Below are positions 53,245 through 62,191 of a stretch of DNA of 64,000 nt, piece after piece (position 1 is the stretch's first letter; the number at the start of each line of letters is the position of its first letter). The DNA comes from JAHBNG01 sp039028975 (lineage in GTDB: Bacteria; Chloroflexota; Anaerolineae; Caldilineales; Caldilineaceae). The translations under genes were made by a program, and so were the position numbers. A model generated the notes under the pieces. It was given only the letters and a program-made list of their open reading frames with translations. It was not told where the DNA came from and made no database searches. The stretch lies in NCBI GenBank assembly GCA_039028975.1, contig JBCCHB010000018.1, positions 62,001 to 126,000 of the forward strand, in the 5' to 3' direction.

Positions 53245-53790
53245 TTAAGCAACCGAGGCAAAACGACGACCGTCTTCAGCCTGAACAACCACAACAGCTG
53301 GGCGGGCTGGGATGGAACCATTCGGCCATGCAGTCGAAGGCGTGTCGTAACCAGCGTCATCACCATCACCAGGATGCTGGAGTGCCACGAAGAGAGACGT
53401 GTTGTCTGGTGTAAATTCTGGGCCACAAATTTCACAGTAGGTTACACCAGTCAAGAAAAGTTGTAGATTACCGTGCTCTTCACCTTCAACAGGCACAGCA
53501 AAGAGACCATCATTGGCGCTTAAGGTTCTTGGCTGCCCGTCTGTAGAAATCCACAAGTTGCCGTTCATATCAAAAGCAAGATTGTCTGGATTGGCAATAG
53601 AACTGACTTGGTCTTTTGGATAACCAGCAAAGTATATGCTTTCATCGGCTGGGTCACCGCAAAGCATGAAAATTTCCCAACCGAACGTGGTTGCTGTGTG
53701 ATCGTTGCCTGCTTCTGTGATTTCGAGGATGTGACCGTAGCGGTTTTCGACTGTCCAAGTTGTTTCATTCTCGTCTCTAAAATAGCGCTC
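53245..53790 (-). pseudogene. PhoX-type alkaline phosphatase (DUF839), 3' remnant
   Basis: The frame encodes about 181 residues that match only the C-terminal part of PhoX: NRYGHILEITEAGNDHTATTF, WEIFMLCGDPADESIYFAG, SSIANPDNLAFDMNGNLWIST and VTYCEICGPEFTPDNTSLFVALQHPGD (given in pieces of the longer run). PhoX is normally 600 residues or more, secreted and calcium/iron-dependent. The frame is closed by a TGA at 53794-53796, exactly where the next gene ends, so the 5' two thirds have been lost. The terminator behind it is intact. It could be a recent deletion scar, or an assembly join. Confidence 0.8.
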
Positions 53791-53998
53791 GAATCACCAA
53801 TAATATACCCAACCCAACTAGCGGAATACCTATAATGGCCCCAATGATCGTCAAACTAATGGCAATGCCCAAGACTACAAGCGCAAAGCCAATGACAACC
53901 CCCAAAACCCTGCCTGTCAACCCAAGTATTGTCCGAATCAATTGTCCAATAGCCCAGAAGGGCCATAGTAACCAGGGAACTTGCTTTTCCGTTTTCAT
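53777..53998 (-). CDS. Small two-helix membrane protein
   Basis: The protein has 73 residues from the ATG at 53998, which follows CGAGGACACAA at a good spacing. Two membrane segments are visible: LIRTILGLTGRVLGVVIGFA and ALVVLGIAISLTIIGAIIGI with a Gly-rich second half. It is not recognised; it may belong to a group of short envelope or stress proteins. Its stop is fused to the broken edge of the PhoX remnant, so its original neighbour is missing. Confidence 0.65.
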   Translation of the reverse strand: MKTEKQVPWLLWPFWAIGQLIRTILGLTGRVLGVVIGFALVVLGIAISLTIIGAIIGIPLVGLGILLVIRALF

Positions 53999-54131
53999 TT
54001 GTGTCCTCGTTTTACTTCCCATTGTAAACTCATTGTAATGACGTATCCCGTAAGAGTCACGAACTACAGATCACTACGTATGTGCCGTTCCAATGGTTTC
54101 ATATCGCCACACAATTGATCGCGGAAATTTA

Positions 54132-57014
54132 CTACGCATACGCCTCCAGTGGCAAACAGGTACAGACCAAATTCCGATCTCCATACACATTATCGATCCG
54201 AGCGACAGGGGACCAAAACTTACGCTCCCGTACCCAAGGCAAAGGGTAGGCAGCTTGATCGCGGCTATAGGGTCGATCCCAAGAGTCAGAGGCGATAGCA
54301 GTGACGGTATGAGGTGCGTGACGGAGTACATTATTTTCCGGATCGACCTGACCATGTTCAATAGCCTGAATCTCCGAGCGGATGAGAATCATAGCCTCGC
54401 AAAAGCGGTCCAACTCGGCCAGAGATTCGCTTTCGGTCGGCTCGATCATGAGGGTGCCAGCCACCGGGAAGGACATGGTTGGAGCGTGGAAGCCATAGTC
54501 GATGAGTCGCTTAGCCACATCATCCACCGAAACAAACTCTTTTAGTGGGCGCAGGTCAATGATGCACTCGTGGGCTACCCGTCCATTGTCACCTTTGTAG
54601 AGGACAGGATAGTGGAGGCCCAACCGATAGGCAACGTAGTTCGCGTTAAGAATAGCCACTTGGGTGGCCTGAGTTAGCCCGGTTGCTCCCATCATGGCAA
54701 TGTATGCATAAGAAATGGGCAGGATACTGGCGCTTCCCCACGGTGCTGCGGAGATGGCCCCAGCGGTGCGTTGGGTGTCGATCACGTTGTGGCCAGGCAA
54801 AAATGGAGCCAGATGAGCCGCCACACAAATCGGGCCAACGCCTGGCCCTCCACCGCCGTGGGGAATACAGAAGGTTTTGTGGAGGTTCAAATGGCAGACG
54901 TCTGGACCAAAATCACCAGGACGGCAGAGACCCACCTGAGCATTCATGTTGGCCCCATCCATATAGACCTGTCCCCCGTGGTCATGGATAATCTGGCAGA
55001 TCTCAACGATGCCTGCTTCAAAGACGCCGTGGGTTGAGGGATAGGTGACCATGAGAGCGGCCAAATGGTTCTGATGTTCAGCCGCTTTGGCTCGCAGATC
55101 CGCCAGATCCACGTTGCCATCCTGATCACAAGCAACGACCACAACTTTCATACCGGCCATGACTGCACTGGCTGGGTTGGTGCCGTGGGCCGAGCTGGGA
55201 ATTAGACAGATGTTGCGCTCCGTATCACCACGAGAGAGATGATAATCCCGAATGGCCAATAGTCCTGCATACTCTCCCTGAGAGCCAGCATTGGGCTGGA
55301 GGGATGTGGCAGCAAAGCCGGTGATCTCGGTAAGCCAGGCTTCTAGGCGACGAATCATTTCAGCATAACCTTGGGTCTGTTCTAGAGGCGCAAAGGGGTG
55401 GATCCGACCAAATTCGGGCCACGTCACCGGAATCATTTCTGTGGTGGCGTTGAGCTTCATCGTGCAGGAACCAAGGGGAATCATGGAATGGGCTAATGAG
55501 AGATCCCGGGACTGGAGGCGAGTGATATAGCGAAGCATCTCAGTCTCGGAATGATACAAGTTGAAGACAGGGTGAGCCAGATACGAACTAGTCCGCTGAT
55601 GGGTGGACTCATAGTCCAGCTCGATGGTCGCTGCCATCTGCGCCAAATCAAATTGTCCTGCTGTGCTGCCAAAGATAGAAAGCAGTGTTTGAACTTCTTC
55701 CACCGTGGAGCGTTCATCCAAAGAGATACCCAAGGCCTGGATAGCCTGGTTGGGTTCTGGCTGCACAATACGTAGGTTGATCTGGTGCTCCAAAGCCATC
55801 TCACTGAGCGTTCGCAGGGGAAATGGTCCGCCGCTGATGGTTAGGGTATCAAACGTTGGGGCTTGGTTGACACGATATCCTAATTCACTTAGGCCAGCCG
55901 AAAGGAGTTGAGTGAGAAGTCGGATCCGTTGGGCAATGCGCTTGAGTCCATTTGGTCCATGATAGACAGCGTACATAGAGGCCATGACAGCCAAAAGAAC
56001 TTGGGCCGTACAGATGTTGCTAGTCGCTTTGTCTCGACGAATATGCTGCTCTCTCGTTTGAAGTGCTAGACGCATGGCCGGGTTGCCAGCAGCATCTTGC
56101 GACACGCCAATCAGACGACCGGGAATGTTGCGTTTATAGGTATCTTTCGTGGCCATATAAGCGGCATGGGGGCCACCATACCCAAGAGGAACGCCAAATC
56201 TTTGGGTGTTGCCCACAGCAATATCGACACCAAATTCGCCGGGGGCGCGGAGCAGGGTCAGTGACAGCAGATCTGCAGCCACCACCACCAATGCACCCGC
56301 TTGGTGAGCCTTGGTGCAGAAGGGTTCATAGTCTAGAATGTCGCCGCTCGTTGTAGGATATTGGAGCAAAACCCCAAAGGTCTCTTTCTCAAACTCATAG
56401 TGCTCAAAATCACCGATGACCAACTCAATGCCCAGGGGTTCAGCCCGATTCCAAACCACATCGATAGTTTGGGGATGACACTGATCCGAGACGAAAAAGA
56501 CATTGGCAGTCGAACCTCGTTTACGGGCTGCATAGCAGACGCTCATGGCCTCTGCGGCCGCGGTAGCTTCATCCAGCAATGATGCGTTGGCAATCTCCAA
56601 TCCTGTCAGATCGGTCACCATGGTTTGGAAATTGAGAAGCGCTTCCAACCGGCCTTGAGCAATTTCAGCCTGATAGGGCGTATATGCTGTATACCAACTT
56701 GGGTTCTCCATAATGTTGCGCAGAATCACTCCAGGGGTAATGGTGTCACTGTAGCCCATGCCAATGAGAGAGCGAAAGACCTGGTTTTGGCTGGCTAGCT
56801 CTTTCAAGTCAGCCAGTATCTCTGATTCGGAATAAGGTCCAGGTAAATCCAATTCTCCGTCTAGTCGAATCGCCTCAGGGACGGTTTGGGCCATCAGAGC
56901 ATCCAATGATGGAACATCCAGCACTTCTAACATGCGTGCCACTTCCAGCTCGGTAGGTCCAATGTGGCGATGGGCAAATTGATCAAGCGGAGACAGTAAA
57001 TCGAGATTATCCAT
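54132..57014 (-). CDS. gcvP: Glycine dehydrogenase (decarboxylating), P-protein
   Basis: The protein has 960 residues from the ATG at 57014, the normal size of a single-chain P-protein. Glycine decarboxylation with transfer to the lipoyl H-protein is its reaction. The PLP lysine lies in NLHKTFCIPHGGGGPG near residue 711; the first half has IGMGYSDTITPGVILRNIMENPSWYTAYTPYQAE (residues about 85-118). AAGGA stands 8 nt before this ATG; an upstream start at 57101 has no such site. gcvT lies 160 bp upstream. No gcvH was found between them. Confidence 0.96.
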   Translation of the reverse strand: MDNLDLLSPLDQFAHRHIGPTELEVARMLEVLDVPSLDALMAQTVPEAIRLDGELDLPGPYSESEILADLKELASQNQVFRSLIGMGYSDTITPGVILRNIMENPSWYTAYTPYQAEIAQGRLEALLNFQTMVTDLTGLEIANASLLDEATAAAEAMSVCYAARKRGSTANVFFVSDQCHPQTIDVVWNRAEPLGIELVIGDFEHYEFEKETFGVLLQYPTTSGDILDYEPFCTKAHQAGALVVVAADLLSLTLLRAPGEFGVDIAVGNTQRFGVPLGYGGPHAAYMATKDTYKRNIPGRLIGVSQDAAGNPAMRLALQTREQHIRRDKATSNICTAQVLLAVMASMYAVYHGPNGLKRIAQRIRLLTQLLSAGLSELGYRVNQAPTFDTLTISGGPFPLRTLSEMALEHQINLRIVQPEPNQAIQALGISLDERSTVEEVQTLLSIFGSTAGQFDLAQMAATIELDYESTHQRTSSYLAHPVFNLYHSETEMLRYITRLQSRDLSLAHSMIPLGSCTMKLNATTEMIPVTWPEFGRIHPFAPLEQTQGYAEMIRRLEAWLTEITGFAATSLQPNAGSQGEYAGLLAIRDYHLSRGDTERNICLIPSSAHGTNPASAVMAGMKVVVVACDQDGNVDLADLRAKAAEHQNHLAALMVTYPSTHGVFEAGIVEICQIIHDHGGQVYMDGANMNAQVGLCRPGDFGPDVCHLNLHKTFCIPHGGGGPGVGPICVAAHLAPFLPGHNVIDTQRTAGAISAAPWGSASILPISYAYIAMMGATGLTQATQVAILNANYVAYRLGLHYPVLYKGDNGRVAHECIIDLRPLKEFVSVDDVAKRLIDYGFHAPTMSFPVAGTLMIEPTESESLAELDRFCEAMILIRSEIQAIEHGQVDPENNVLRHAPHTVTAIASDSWDRPYSRDQAAYPLPWVRERKFWSPVARIDNVYGDRNLVCTCLPLEAYA

Positions 57015-57174
57015 AACGAAGTCCTTTACGAGATATTTTGAGAGGTGTGATTCATGGTTCGTGGTGTGTATAGAGATTGGTTGGATCTGATTGGTTGCCA
57101 TGTCAATTTGCTCCAGGAAACCCTACAACCCATTCCCGAGAGCCTTTGTCGGGGACATCTTGCCACCAACCTAT

Positions 57175-58284
57175 TTATCGATAAGCGGGTTTATAAAACG
57201 GTCGCTTGGTAACCACCGCTGCCCGGGTGTTTTTACGGATTTGCACTTGGAGGCCGGTGCCTACCTTAGCAGAGGAGCGTTGAACTAAAGCGTGGGCGCA
57301 ATATTGGTCCACAGTGGGGGCGTACATACCGGAGACGACGACGCCTACCTCTTGACCATCGCCGTCCAGAACAGGGTAGCCCTCTCGGGGGACGCCTTTC
57401 TCCGTCATCGTGAGACCGACAATCTTGCGAGGAATACCGGCTTCTTTTTGTGCCAAGAGAGATGCTCGCCCGATAAACTCTTTGTTCCAGGAACAGGCCC
57501 ATCTTAAGTTAGCCTCCAGCGGCGTAATCTCTTCAGTGATCTCATGACCGTAAAGGGGAAAAGATGGTTCAAAGCGCAGGCTATCTCGGGCGGCTAGACC
57601 AATGGGGGCAACTTCTATCTCATTCGCTGGTCCAGCGGATAGAATGGCTTCCCAAAGAGTGAGAGCAGACTGGGCTGGGAAGAAGAGTTCAACGCCATCT
57701 TCGCCGGTGTACCCTGTACGCCCAATGAGCGTTGCTGTGTCATTGACTTGGGCTTCAATCGCCGTAAAACGAGGGACCACATTCAGATCTACATCGGTCA
57801 GTTGATTCAATAGATTTATGGCTTTGGGGCCTTGGAGGGCCAGCATGTAGGTCTCATCGGAGATATCTTCCACATTGACCTGAAACGTATCGATCTGCCC
57901 CACCATCCAGGCAAAATCTTTTTGGCGATTTCCGGCATTGACGACGACCAGCCAGCGTTGGGGTAATTTGTAGATGAAGAGGTCATCCAGCACGCCCCCA
58001 TCCTCGCGACAGAGAAGGGCATAGTGGGCATCATAGTCGGACATGGTGGAGATATCCCACGTGACCACACGGTTGAGGTAGGCTTCAGCATCAGGGCCAC
58101 TGACTTCAATCTGGCCCATGTGATCGATATCAAATAGGCCGGCAGAACGTCGAGTAATGTGGTGCTCTTCCAGCGGCCCGGTAGGATACTGTACAGGCAT
58201 CTCCCAGCCAGAGAAGGGGACCATGCGGCCGCCGTTATCTGCGTGCCAAGTGAAGAGGCTGGTTCGAGAAAGGTCATCGCTCAT
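57175..58284 (-). CDS. gcvT: Aminomethyltransferase (glycine cleavage T-protein)
   Basis: The protein has 369 residues, full length. Early motifs FSGWEMPVQYPTG and SAGLFDIDHMGQIEVSGPDA, and later GRTGYTGEDGVELFF and AARDSLRFEPSFPLYGHEI, are typical. It takes the aminomethyl group from the lipoyl arm to tetrahydrofolate with release of ammonia. AGGAG stands 7 nt before the ATG. The 5' leader contains a tandem glycine riboswitch and, between it and the gene, an R3-type repeat. gcvP follows in the same direction. Confidence 0.96.
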   Translation of the reverse strand: MSDDLSRTSLFTWHADNGGRMVPFSGWEMPVQYPTGPLEEHHITRRSAGLFDIDHMGQIEVSGPDAEAYLNRVVTWDISTMSDYDAHYALLCREDGGVLDDLFIYKLPQRWLVVVNAGNRQKDFAWMVGQIDTFQVNVEDISDETYMLALQGPKAINLLNQLTDVDLNVVPRFTAIEAQVNDTATLIGRTGYTGEDGVELFFPAQSALTLWEAILSAGPANEIEVAPIGLAARDSLRFEPSFPLYGHEITEEITPLEANLRWACSWNKEFIGRASLLAQKEAGIPRKIVGLTMTEKGVPREGYPVLDGDGQEVGVVVSGMYAPTVDQYCAHALVQRSSAKVGTGLQVQIRKNTRAAVVTKRPFYKPAYR

Positions 58285-58315
58285 AATAGGCTCCTAGAAC
58301 AGTGCTTAGTTCGAT

Positions 58316-58412
58316 GGCCAAAAAAACTTGTACCCGTGAAGACGGATATGTCCTCCCCTCTCTGAATTTCCCAGAGAGGACCAGGCAAAAGTTGGGACAA
58401 GACTTTTCTGGC
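58316..58412 (-). repeat. Longer member of the GCCAGAAAAG family (R3, copy D)
   Basis: The ends GGCCAAAAAAACTTG and GACAAGACTTTTCTGGC match the R3 terminals, and the middle has CCTCTCTGAATTTCCCAGAGAG, itself a hairpin. At 97 bp it is longer than the 78-bp copies. It lies in the gcvT leader between the riboswitch terminator and the gene. Confidence 0.75.
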
Positions 58413-58424
58413 AAAAAACCAATA

Positions 58425-58456
58425 GAAAAACGGGCATGCCAAAGCAGTACCCGTTT
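58425..58456 (-). terminator. Intrinsic terminator of the glycine riboswitch
   Basis: On the minus strand AAACGGG and CCCGTTT arms enclose GTACTGCTTTGGCATG and are followed by further T. It lies directly behind the second aptamer (GGACAGAG) and is the likely expression platform. Confidence 0.75.
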
Positions 58457-58461
58457 ATCTC

Positions 58462-58740
58462 TGTCCTAAGAACTTATCAGCAGATGCCGCATTGCATCCA
58501 CGCTGAACTCAACCTGAGAGATTGATCCAAAGCTTAATTACACTTTAGATTTGCCCCTTCGGTGCGGTGCGGAATGGAGAACCAACTGTTTCGATCCGCC
58601 CGTCTCTCCAGAGATGCTGTCTGTGTAGCGATCCGGCTGCCTGAGAGTTTGAGCAGTAAGGAACGGTTCATCCTTGATGCCTTTCACCTTCGGCGACCTG
58701 CAGACTTGTCTATCAAAGAACTTCTATCAGTTATGCAGAT
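58462..58740 (-). ncRNA. Tandem glycine riboswitch
   Basis: Two aptamers on the minus strand upstream of gcvT. Aptamer 1 has GCCGAAGGTG (58685-58694) and AAACTCTCAGGC (58639-58650). Aptamer 2 has CACCGAAGGGGCAA (58551-58564) and AATCTCTCAGG (58512-58522), and begins after CTCTGGAGAG. These are the conserved blocks of the gcvT RNA class; two in series is the usual form. High glycine would switch on gcvT-gcvP. The linker and P1 limits are approximate. A short open frame on the plus strand across this stretch is not a gene. Confidence 0.9.
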
Positions 58741-58870
58741 ACTCTCTCACTATACGTCAACCAGCATATATTCAATTGTGATCAGTTTACAGTAGACAAT
58801 GATTGAAGAACAGATGTGGTCTACTGAGCTACTTGCTTGTTAAAAAGGCTAACAGATGATAGAGTTGCTG

Positions 58871-58971
58871 TCAATATAGGCAATATTCCAAAAGTCACCC
58901 ATTGGGGCAGAGCCGCACGGGGCGTGCTCACTGGACGGTCGGTGCGACTTTTGGAAAACTGCCAATATAGA
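58871..58971. repeat. Palindromic repeat upstream of the double SDR gene (R4-related core)
   Basis: The left arm ends AATATTCCAAAAGTC (to 58896), and the right begins GACTTTTGGAAAACTGCC (58946). The loop holds GAGCCGCACGGGGCGTGCTC, close in reverse to the hairpin at 10331. It lies 20 bp before the SDR start, so it may affect its expression. Confidence 0.7.
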
Positions 58972-58990
58972 CTTTTCAAGATAAAAAATT

Positions 58991-60598
58991 ATGCAGAATC
59001 AAAGCAGACCAATCGTAATTTGTATCACGGGTGCAACCAGCGGGCTAGGAAAAGAGATGGCACATCAGTTACTTGCCAATCATGATAAACACCCGATTCA
59101 ACTAGCTCTTATAGGACGTCAGCCTCTTTCCAGCTTGGATCCATTGCTCTATACATCTGATACCTACTGTCAAGCCGATCTCGCTCAACCAGAGGCTATT
59201 CAACGGATCAGTGAATGGCTGGATGAACAGAAGATTGAGCGGCTCGATTATCTGATTCACAACGCGGCCCAAGGCTATGTAGGTTCTTTGCTAGATCAAA
59301 GTAATGGTTCGATCAACTCGCTACTTCAGGTCAATTTGCAGAGCCCGCTGGCCCTTACTCAAAGGCTAATGCCGAAGTTGAATGTGGGTAAAGTCGTCTT
59401 TATCAGTTCAGTTGTTACTGCCATCCCTAGCCCGGACTATGCCGTCTATGCAGCAACCAAAGCCGCACTAGATGGTTTTACGCGCAACCTGAGAACCGAG
59501 CTGAATGCTCCCGGGGCTCGCTACGAAACCAAAGTGCAGCTGATTCGTCCAGGTGCTATTCGTACCGATATGCACGAGAAGAGTGGTGCCGATCTAGAAG
59601 CGCTCAAGTGGGAGAAATTTCCATCGGTAGAGTCAGTGGCCACCCAGGTTTTGCAAACTATAGAGAGCGAGCGGCCGACCAGCGTCATCGGCTCGGTAAA
59701 TAAAATGGTGGACCGAACGGGCCGATATTTAGGTGGTCCGCTAGACTGGGCTATCCGTGGAATGCGAAGTAGAGAGTACCCAAGTGATACGTCCAAAGCA
59801 CCAATATCGGCCCAAGATACCGCCAATCAGAGACGACACTGCGTGATTACTGGTGCGGCAGACGGCATTGGCAAAGCCTTAACCCAACTCTATTTGGCAT
59901 CAGGGTGGCAGGTAACCGGCATTGATTTTGAGCAAGAGCAAGCGGCCCAAACGCAGGCAGAGCTGGATCCGTCAGGTGATCGACTGTCATTCATCTTTGG
60001 GGATTTGGGTTCTTCAACGGATCTAGAGCGGATCGAAAGCGAACTGGACGAGCGACCCATCATTGAGTTGCTCATCCACAACGCGGGCATCAATGCAGTG
60101 GGTTACTTTACCAAGCTAGATTGGTCGCGACAGCAGAAGGTACTGGACGTCAATCTACGAGCGCCCCTCATGCTGACGGCTGGCCTTCTCCGACGCAAAC
60201 ACCTCAGCCCAAGAGGAAATATTGTCTTTATCTCCTCCCTCTCCTATTTTGTAGGCTATCCGGGGGCGGCAGTCTATGGCGCCAGCAAAGATGGAATTGC
60301 CTCTTTTGCTCGTAGCCTTCGTGTTGCGTTAGCCCCTCAGCGGATCAATGTCCTCACCGTCTTTCCCGGCCCCACACGCACAGCCCACGCCCGCCGCTAT
60401 AGTCCCGACAACAGCCGAGAAGAGAAGCGCATGGCGCCAGAGGAGTTGGCCAAGCGCATCGTCAACGCCGTAGAAAAGGGGCAGAAACAATTGGTCCCAG
60501 GTATCACCAACCAAGCCAGCGCGAGCATTGGCAAGTTCCTTCCTGGGTTAATGGACTATGTTATGCGTAAAGTGATATTGGAGAAGTTAGAAAATTAG
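58991..60598 (+). CDS. Fusion of two short-chain dehydrogenase/reductase domains
   Basis: The protein has 535 residues. Domain 1 (about 5-245): cofactor motif TGATSGLG, LIHNAAQG, and the Y-x3-K pair in YAVYAATKAAL. Domain 2 (about 280-510): VITGAADGIG, LIHNAGIN, and YGASKDG. Both retain complete catalytic sites, so either could be active. The family uses NAD(P) to reduce or oxidise carbonyl/hydroxyl groups. A head-to-tail SDR pair in one chain is uncommon outside modular enzymes. The linker holds a GPLDWAIRGMRS stretch. No partner gene suggests a substrate. Confidence 0.87.
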   Translation: MQNQSRPIVICITGATSGLGKEMAHQLLANHDKHPIQLALIGRQPLSSLDPLLYTSDTYCQADLAQPEAIQRISEWLDEQKIERLDYLIHNAAQGYVGSLLDQSNGSINSLLQVNLQSPLALTQRLMPKLNVGKVVFISSVVTAIPSPDYAVYAATKAALDGFTRNLRTELNAPGARYETKVQLIRPGAIRTDMHEKSGADLEALKWEKFPSVESVATQVLQTIESERPTSVIGSVNKMVDRTGRYLGGPLDWAIRGMRSREYPSDTSKAPISAQDTANQRRHCVITGAADGIGKALTQLYLASGWQVTGIDFEQEQAAQTQAELDPSGDRLSFIFGDLGSSTDLERIESELDERPIIELLIHNAGINAVGYFTKLDWSRQQKVLDVNLRAPLMLTAGLLRRKHLSPRGNIVFISSLSYFVGYPGAAVYGASKDGIASFARSLRVALAPQRINVLTVFPGPTRTAHARRYSPDNSREEKRMAPEELAKRIVNAVEKGQKQLVPGITNQASASIGKFLPGLMDYVMRKVILEKLEN

Positions 60599-60702
60599 GG
60601 AACGGCTGATATTGAAAGGATTGCAGAACTGGTCTTTTCAGATTATAATGCTGGCTAGTACCCCCTCACCGTCCGACTTCCATACTTAATAGGAGAACCT
60701 AA

Positions 60703-62025
60703 ATGTCTCAACAATCTTCACAGAAGTTCTCGCGACGTCAATTCCTACAGCGTACCGCGGCAGTTGGCGTTGCAGCATTTGGTGTCACATCGCTGGCTGG
60801 TTGCGTAGTGCCGGGTGCGGCTCCAACTGGGGACGGCGCTCCATCGGCAGAGGATACCAACGTTCTCTACTGGAAATCACCCCACAGTCCAGATGAGGTG
60901 GGGTTGTGGGAGCCGCTGTTACAGAAATTCGAGGACGAGCACTCTGGTGTATCGGTTGAGCATCAGGTAATCCCTTGGGCTAGCGTAGACGAACAATATA
61001 CTGCCGCCTTTGCCGCTGGTTCCCCACCAGATGTCTTCTACCTGCCCGATGAGTGGTATCCCAAATATGTAAACCAGGGACAGATCGCCGACATCAACGA
61101 ACACATCGCGGATTGGGAGGATCAGTACACGACCGCCGGCTGGGCAGGCGTCACCTACAAAGGCGGTACCTGGGGCGCTCCCTTCCTGGGCGTTGCCGAG
61201 ATGTGGCTCTGCAACATGAATCTCTTTAATGAAAAGGGCTTAAGCGTACCGACCAATTGGGAGGAGTTCCGCAATGCTGCAGCCGAGTTGACCGATCTGG
61301 ACAATGGCATCTACGGAGCCGCCCCCTTCGGTACAAGTTGGGGCAGTTGGATCATCGGCATTCCGCTATTAGCGACTGGCGGCACCAAGCTGCTCAGCGA
61401 TGATCTCATGTCCGTAACCGCCAACACCGAAGGCGGCGTGGCCGCCTTCAAGGCGCTCTACGAGGACATCGGCTGGACTGATAAGTCAACCACGCCGTTA
61501 GGCTTCACACAAGATCAGGCCGATTCCTTGGCCATCCAGGGCAAAGTCGGTATGAAATGGTCCGAGACGTGGCGCATCAAGCAGAATTGGCGGCCGGAAG
61601 CGCCCGATATCGAATTGGCCACCATCCCCATGCTCCAGTTAACCGAAGATGGGCAAAACGCGTCTTGGGCCAACATTGGCTTCATGTTCATTGCTGAAGC
61701 ATCAAAGGACAAGCAGGCCGCATTCGATTTCCTAGACTATCTCTCTACCGATGAAATGCAGGTCGAATATGTTCAGAAGGGTGTCGATCTGCTCCCGCTG
61801 AAGAATGGCATCGAACCCCTGCCAGATGCCGATCCCATTGTCTCGGAAGTGGTCTCGTGGCTCGGTAAAGGATATGGCGTTGGCACCCAGATCAGCATCC
61901 GCTGGCGTGAAGCGACCGATGCTATGGTGCAGGAGGCAGAGGCCATCATGAGCGGCTTGAAGACGGCCGAACAGGCCATGGCTGATCTGGAAGCAACGAT
62001 TAACCCGATCTTGGATGGGCAGTAG
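60703..62025 (+). CDS. Sugar ABC transporter substrate-binding protein, Tat-type lipoprotein
   Basis: The protein has 440 residues. The N-terminus has a twin-arginine motif SRRQFLQ, a hydrophobic stretch and a lipobox LAGC, so it is probably exported folded by Tat and lipidated. The family 1 binding fold shows VLYWKSPHSPDEVGLWEPLL and AGSPPDVFYLPDEWY. AGGAG stands 7 nt before the ATG. First gene of the second sugar transporter, followed by two permease genes. The 28,073 binding protein is of the plain Sec lipoprotein type, so the two are different. Confidence 0.93.
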   Translation: MSQQSSQKFSRRQFLQRTAAVGVAAFGVTSLAGCVVPGAAPTGDGAPSAEDTNVLYWKSPHSPDEVGLWEPLLQKFEDEHSGVSVEHQVIPWASVDEQYTAAFAAGSPPDVFYLPDEWYPKYVNQGQIADINEHIADWEDQYTTAGWAGVTYKGGTWGAPFLGVAEMWLCNMNLFNEKGLSVPTNWEEFRNAAAELTDLDNGIYGAAPFGTSWGSWIIGIPLLATGGTKLLSDDLMSVTANTEGGVAAFKALYEDIGWTDKSTTPLGFTQDQADSLAIQGKVGMKWSETWRIKQNWRPEAPDIELATIPMLQLTEDGQNASWANIGFMFIAEASKDKQAAFDFLDYLSTDEMQVEYVQKGVDLLPLKNGIEPLPDADPIVSEVVSWLGKGYGVGTQISIRWREATDAMVQEAEAIMSGLKTAEQAMADLEATINPILDGQ

Positions 62026-62034
62026 AATAGAGTA

Positions 62035-62175
62035 GGTTTGCAGGTTTGCAGGTTTGCAGGTTTGCAGGTTTGCAGGTTTGCAGGTGAGCAGGTGACAATC
62101 GTACTTGCCCACTTGCCCACTTGCCCACTTGCCCACTTGCCCACTTGCCCACTTGCCCACTTGCCCACTTGCCCA
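62035..62175 (+). repeat. Two 8-bp tandem arrays between transporter genes
   Basis: GGTTTGCA occurs six times plus one variant (62035-62090), then after 13 bp CTTGCCCA occurs nine times (62104-62175). The second array runs into the apparent N-terminus of the permease frame. Both are slippage-prone. Confidence 0.92.
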
Positions 62176-62191
62176 CTTTCGGAGACCAATC

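Noticed and set aside
58562..58795. Plus-strand frame of 77 codons
   Set aside because: It runs antisense through the tandem glycine riboswitch, whose conserved blocks explain the sequence better.
62035..62175. Tandem arrays considered as a CRISPR
   Set aside because: Units are 8 bp with no unique spacers and no cas genes are present.
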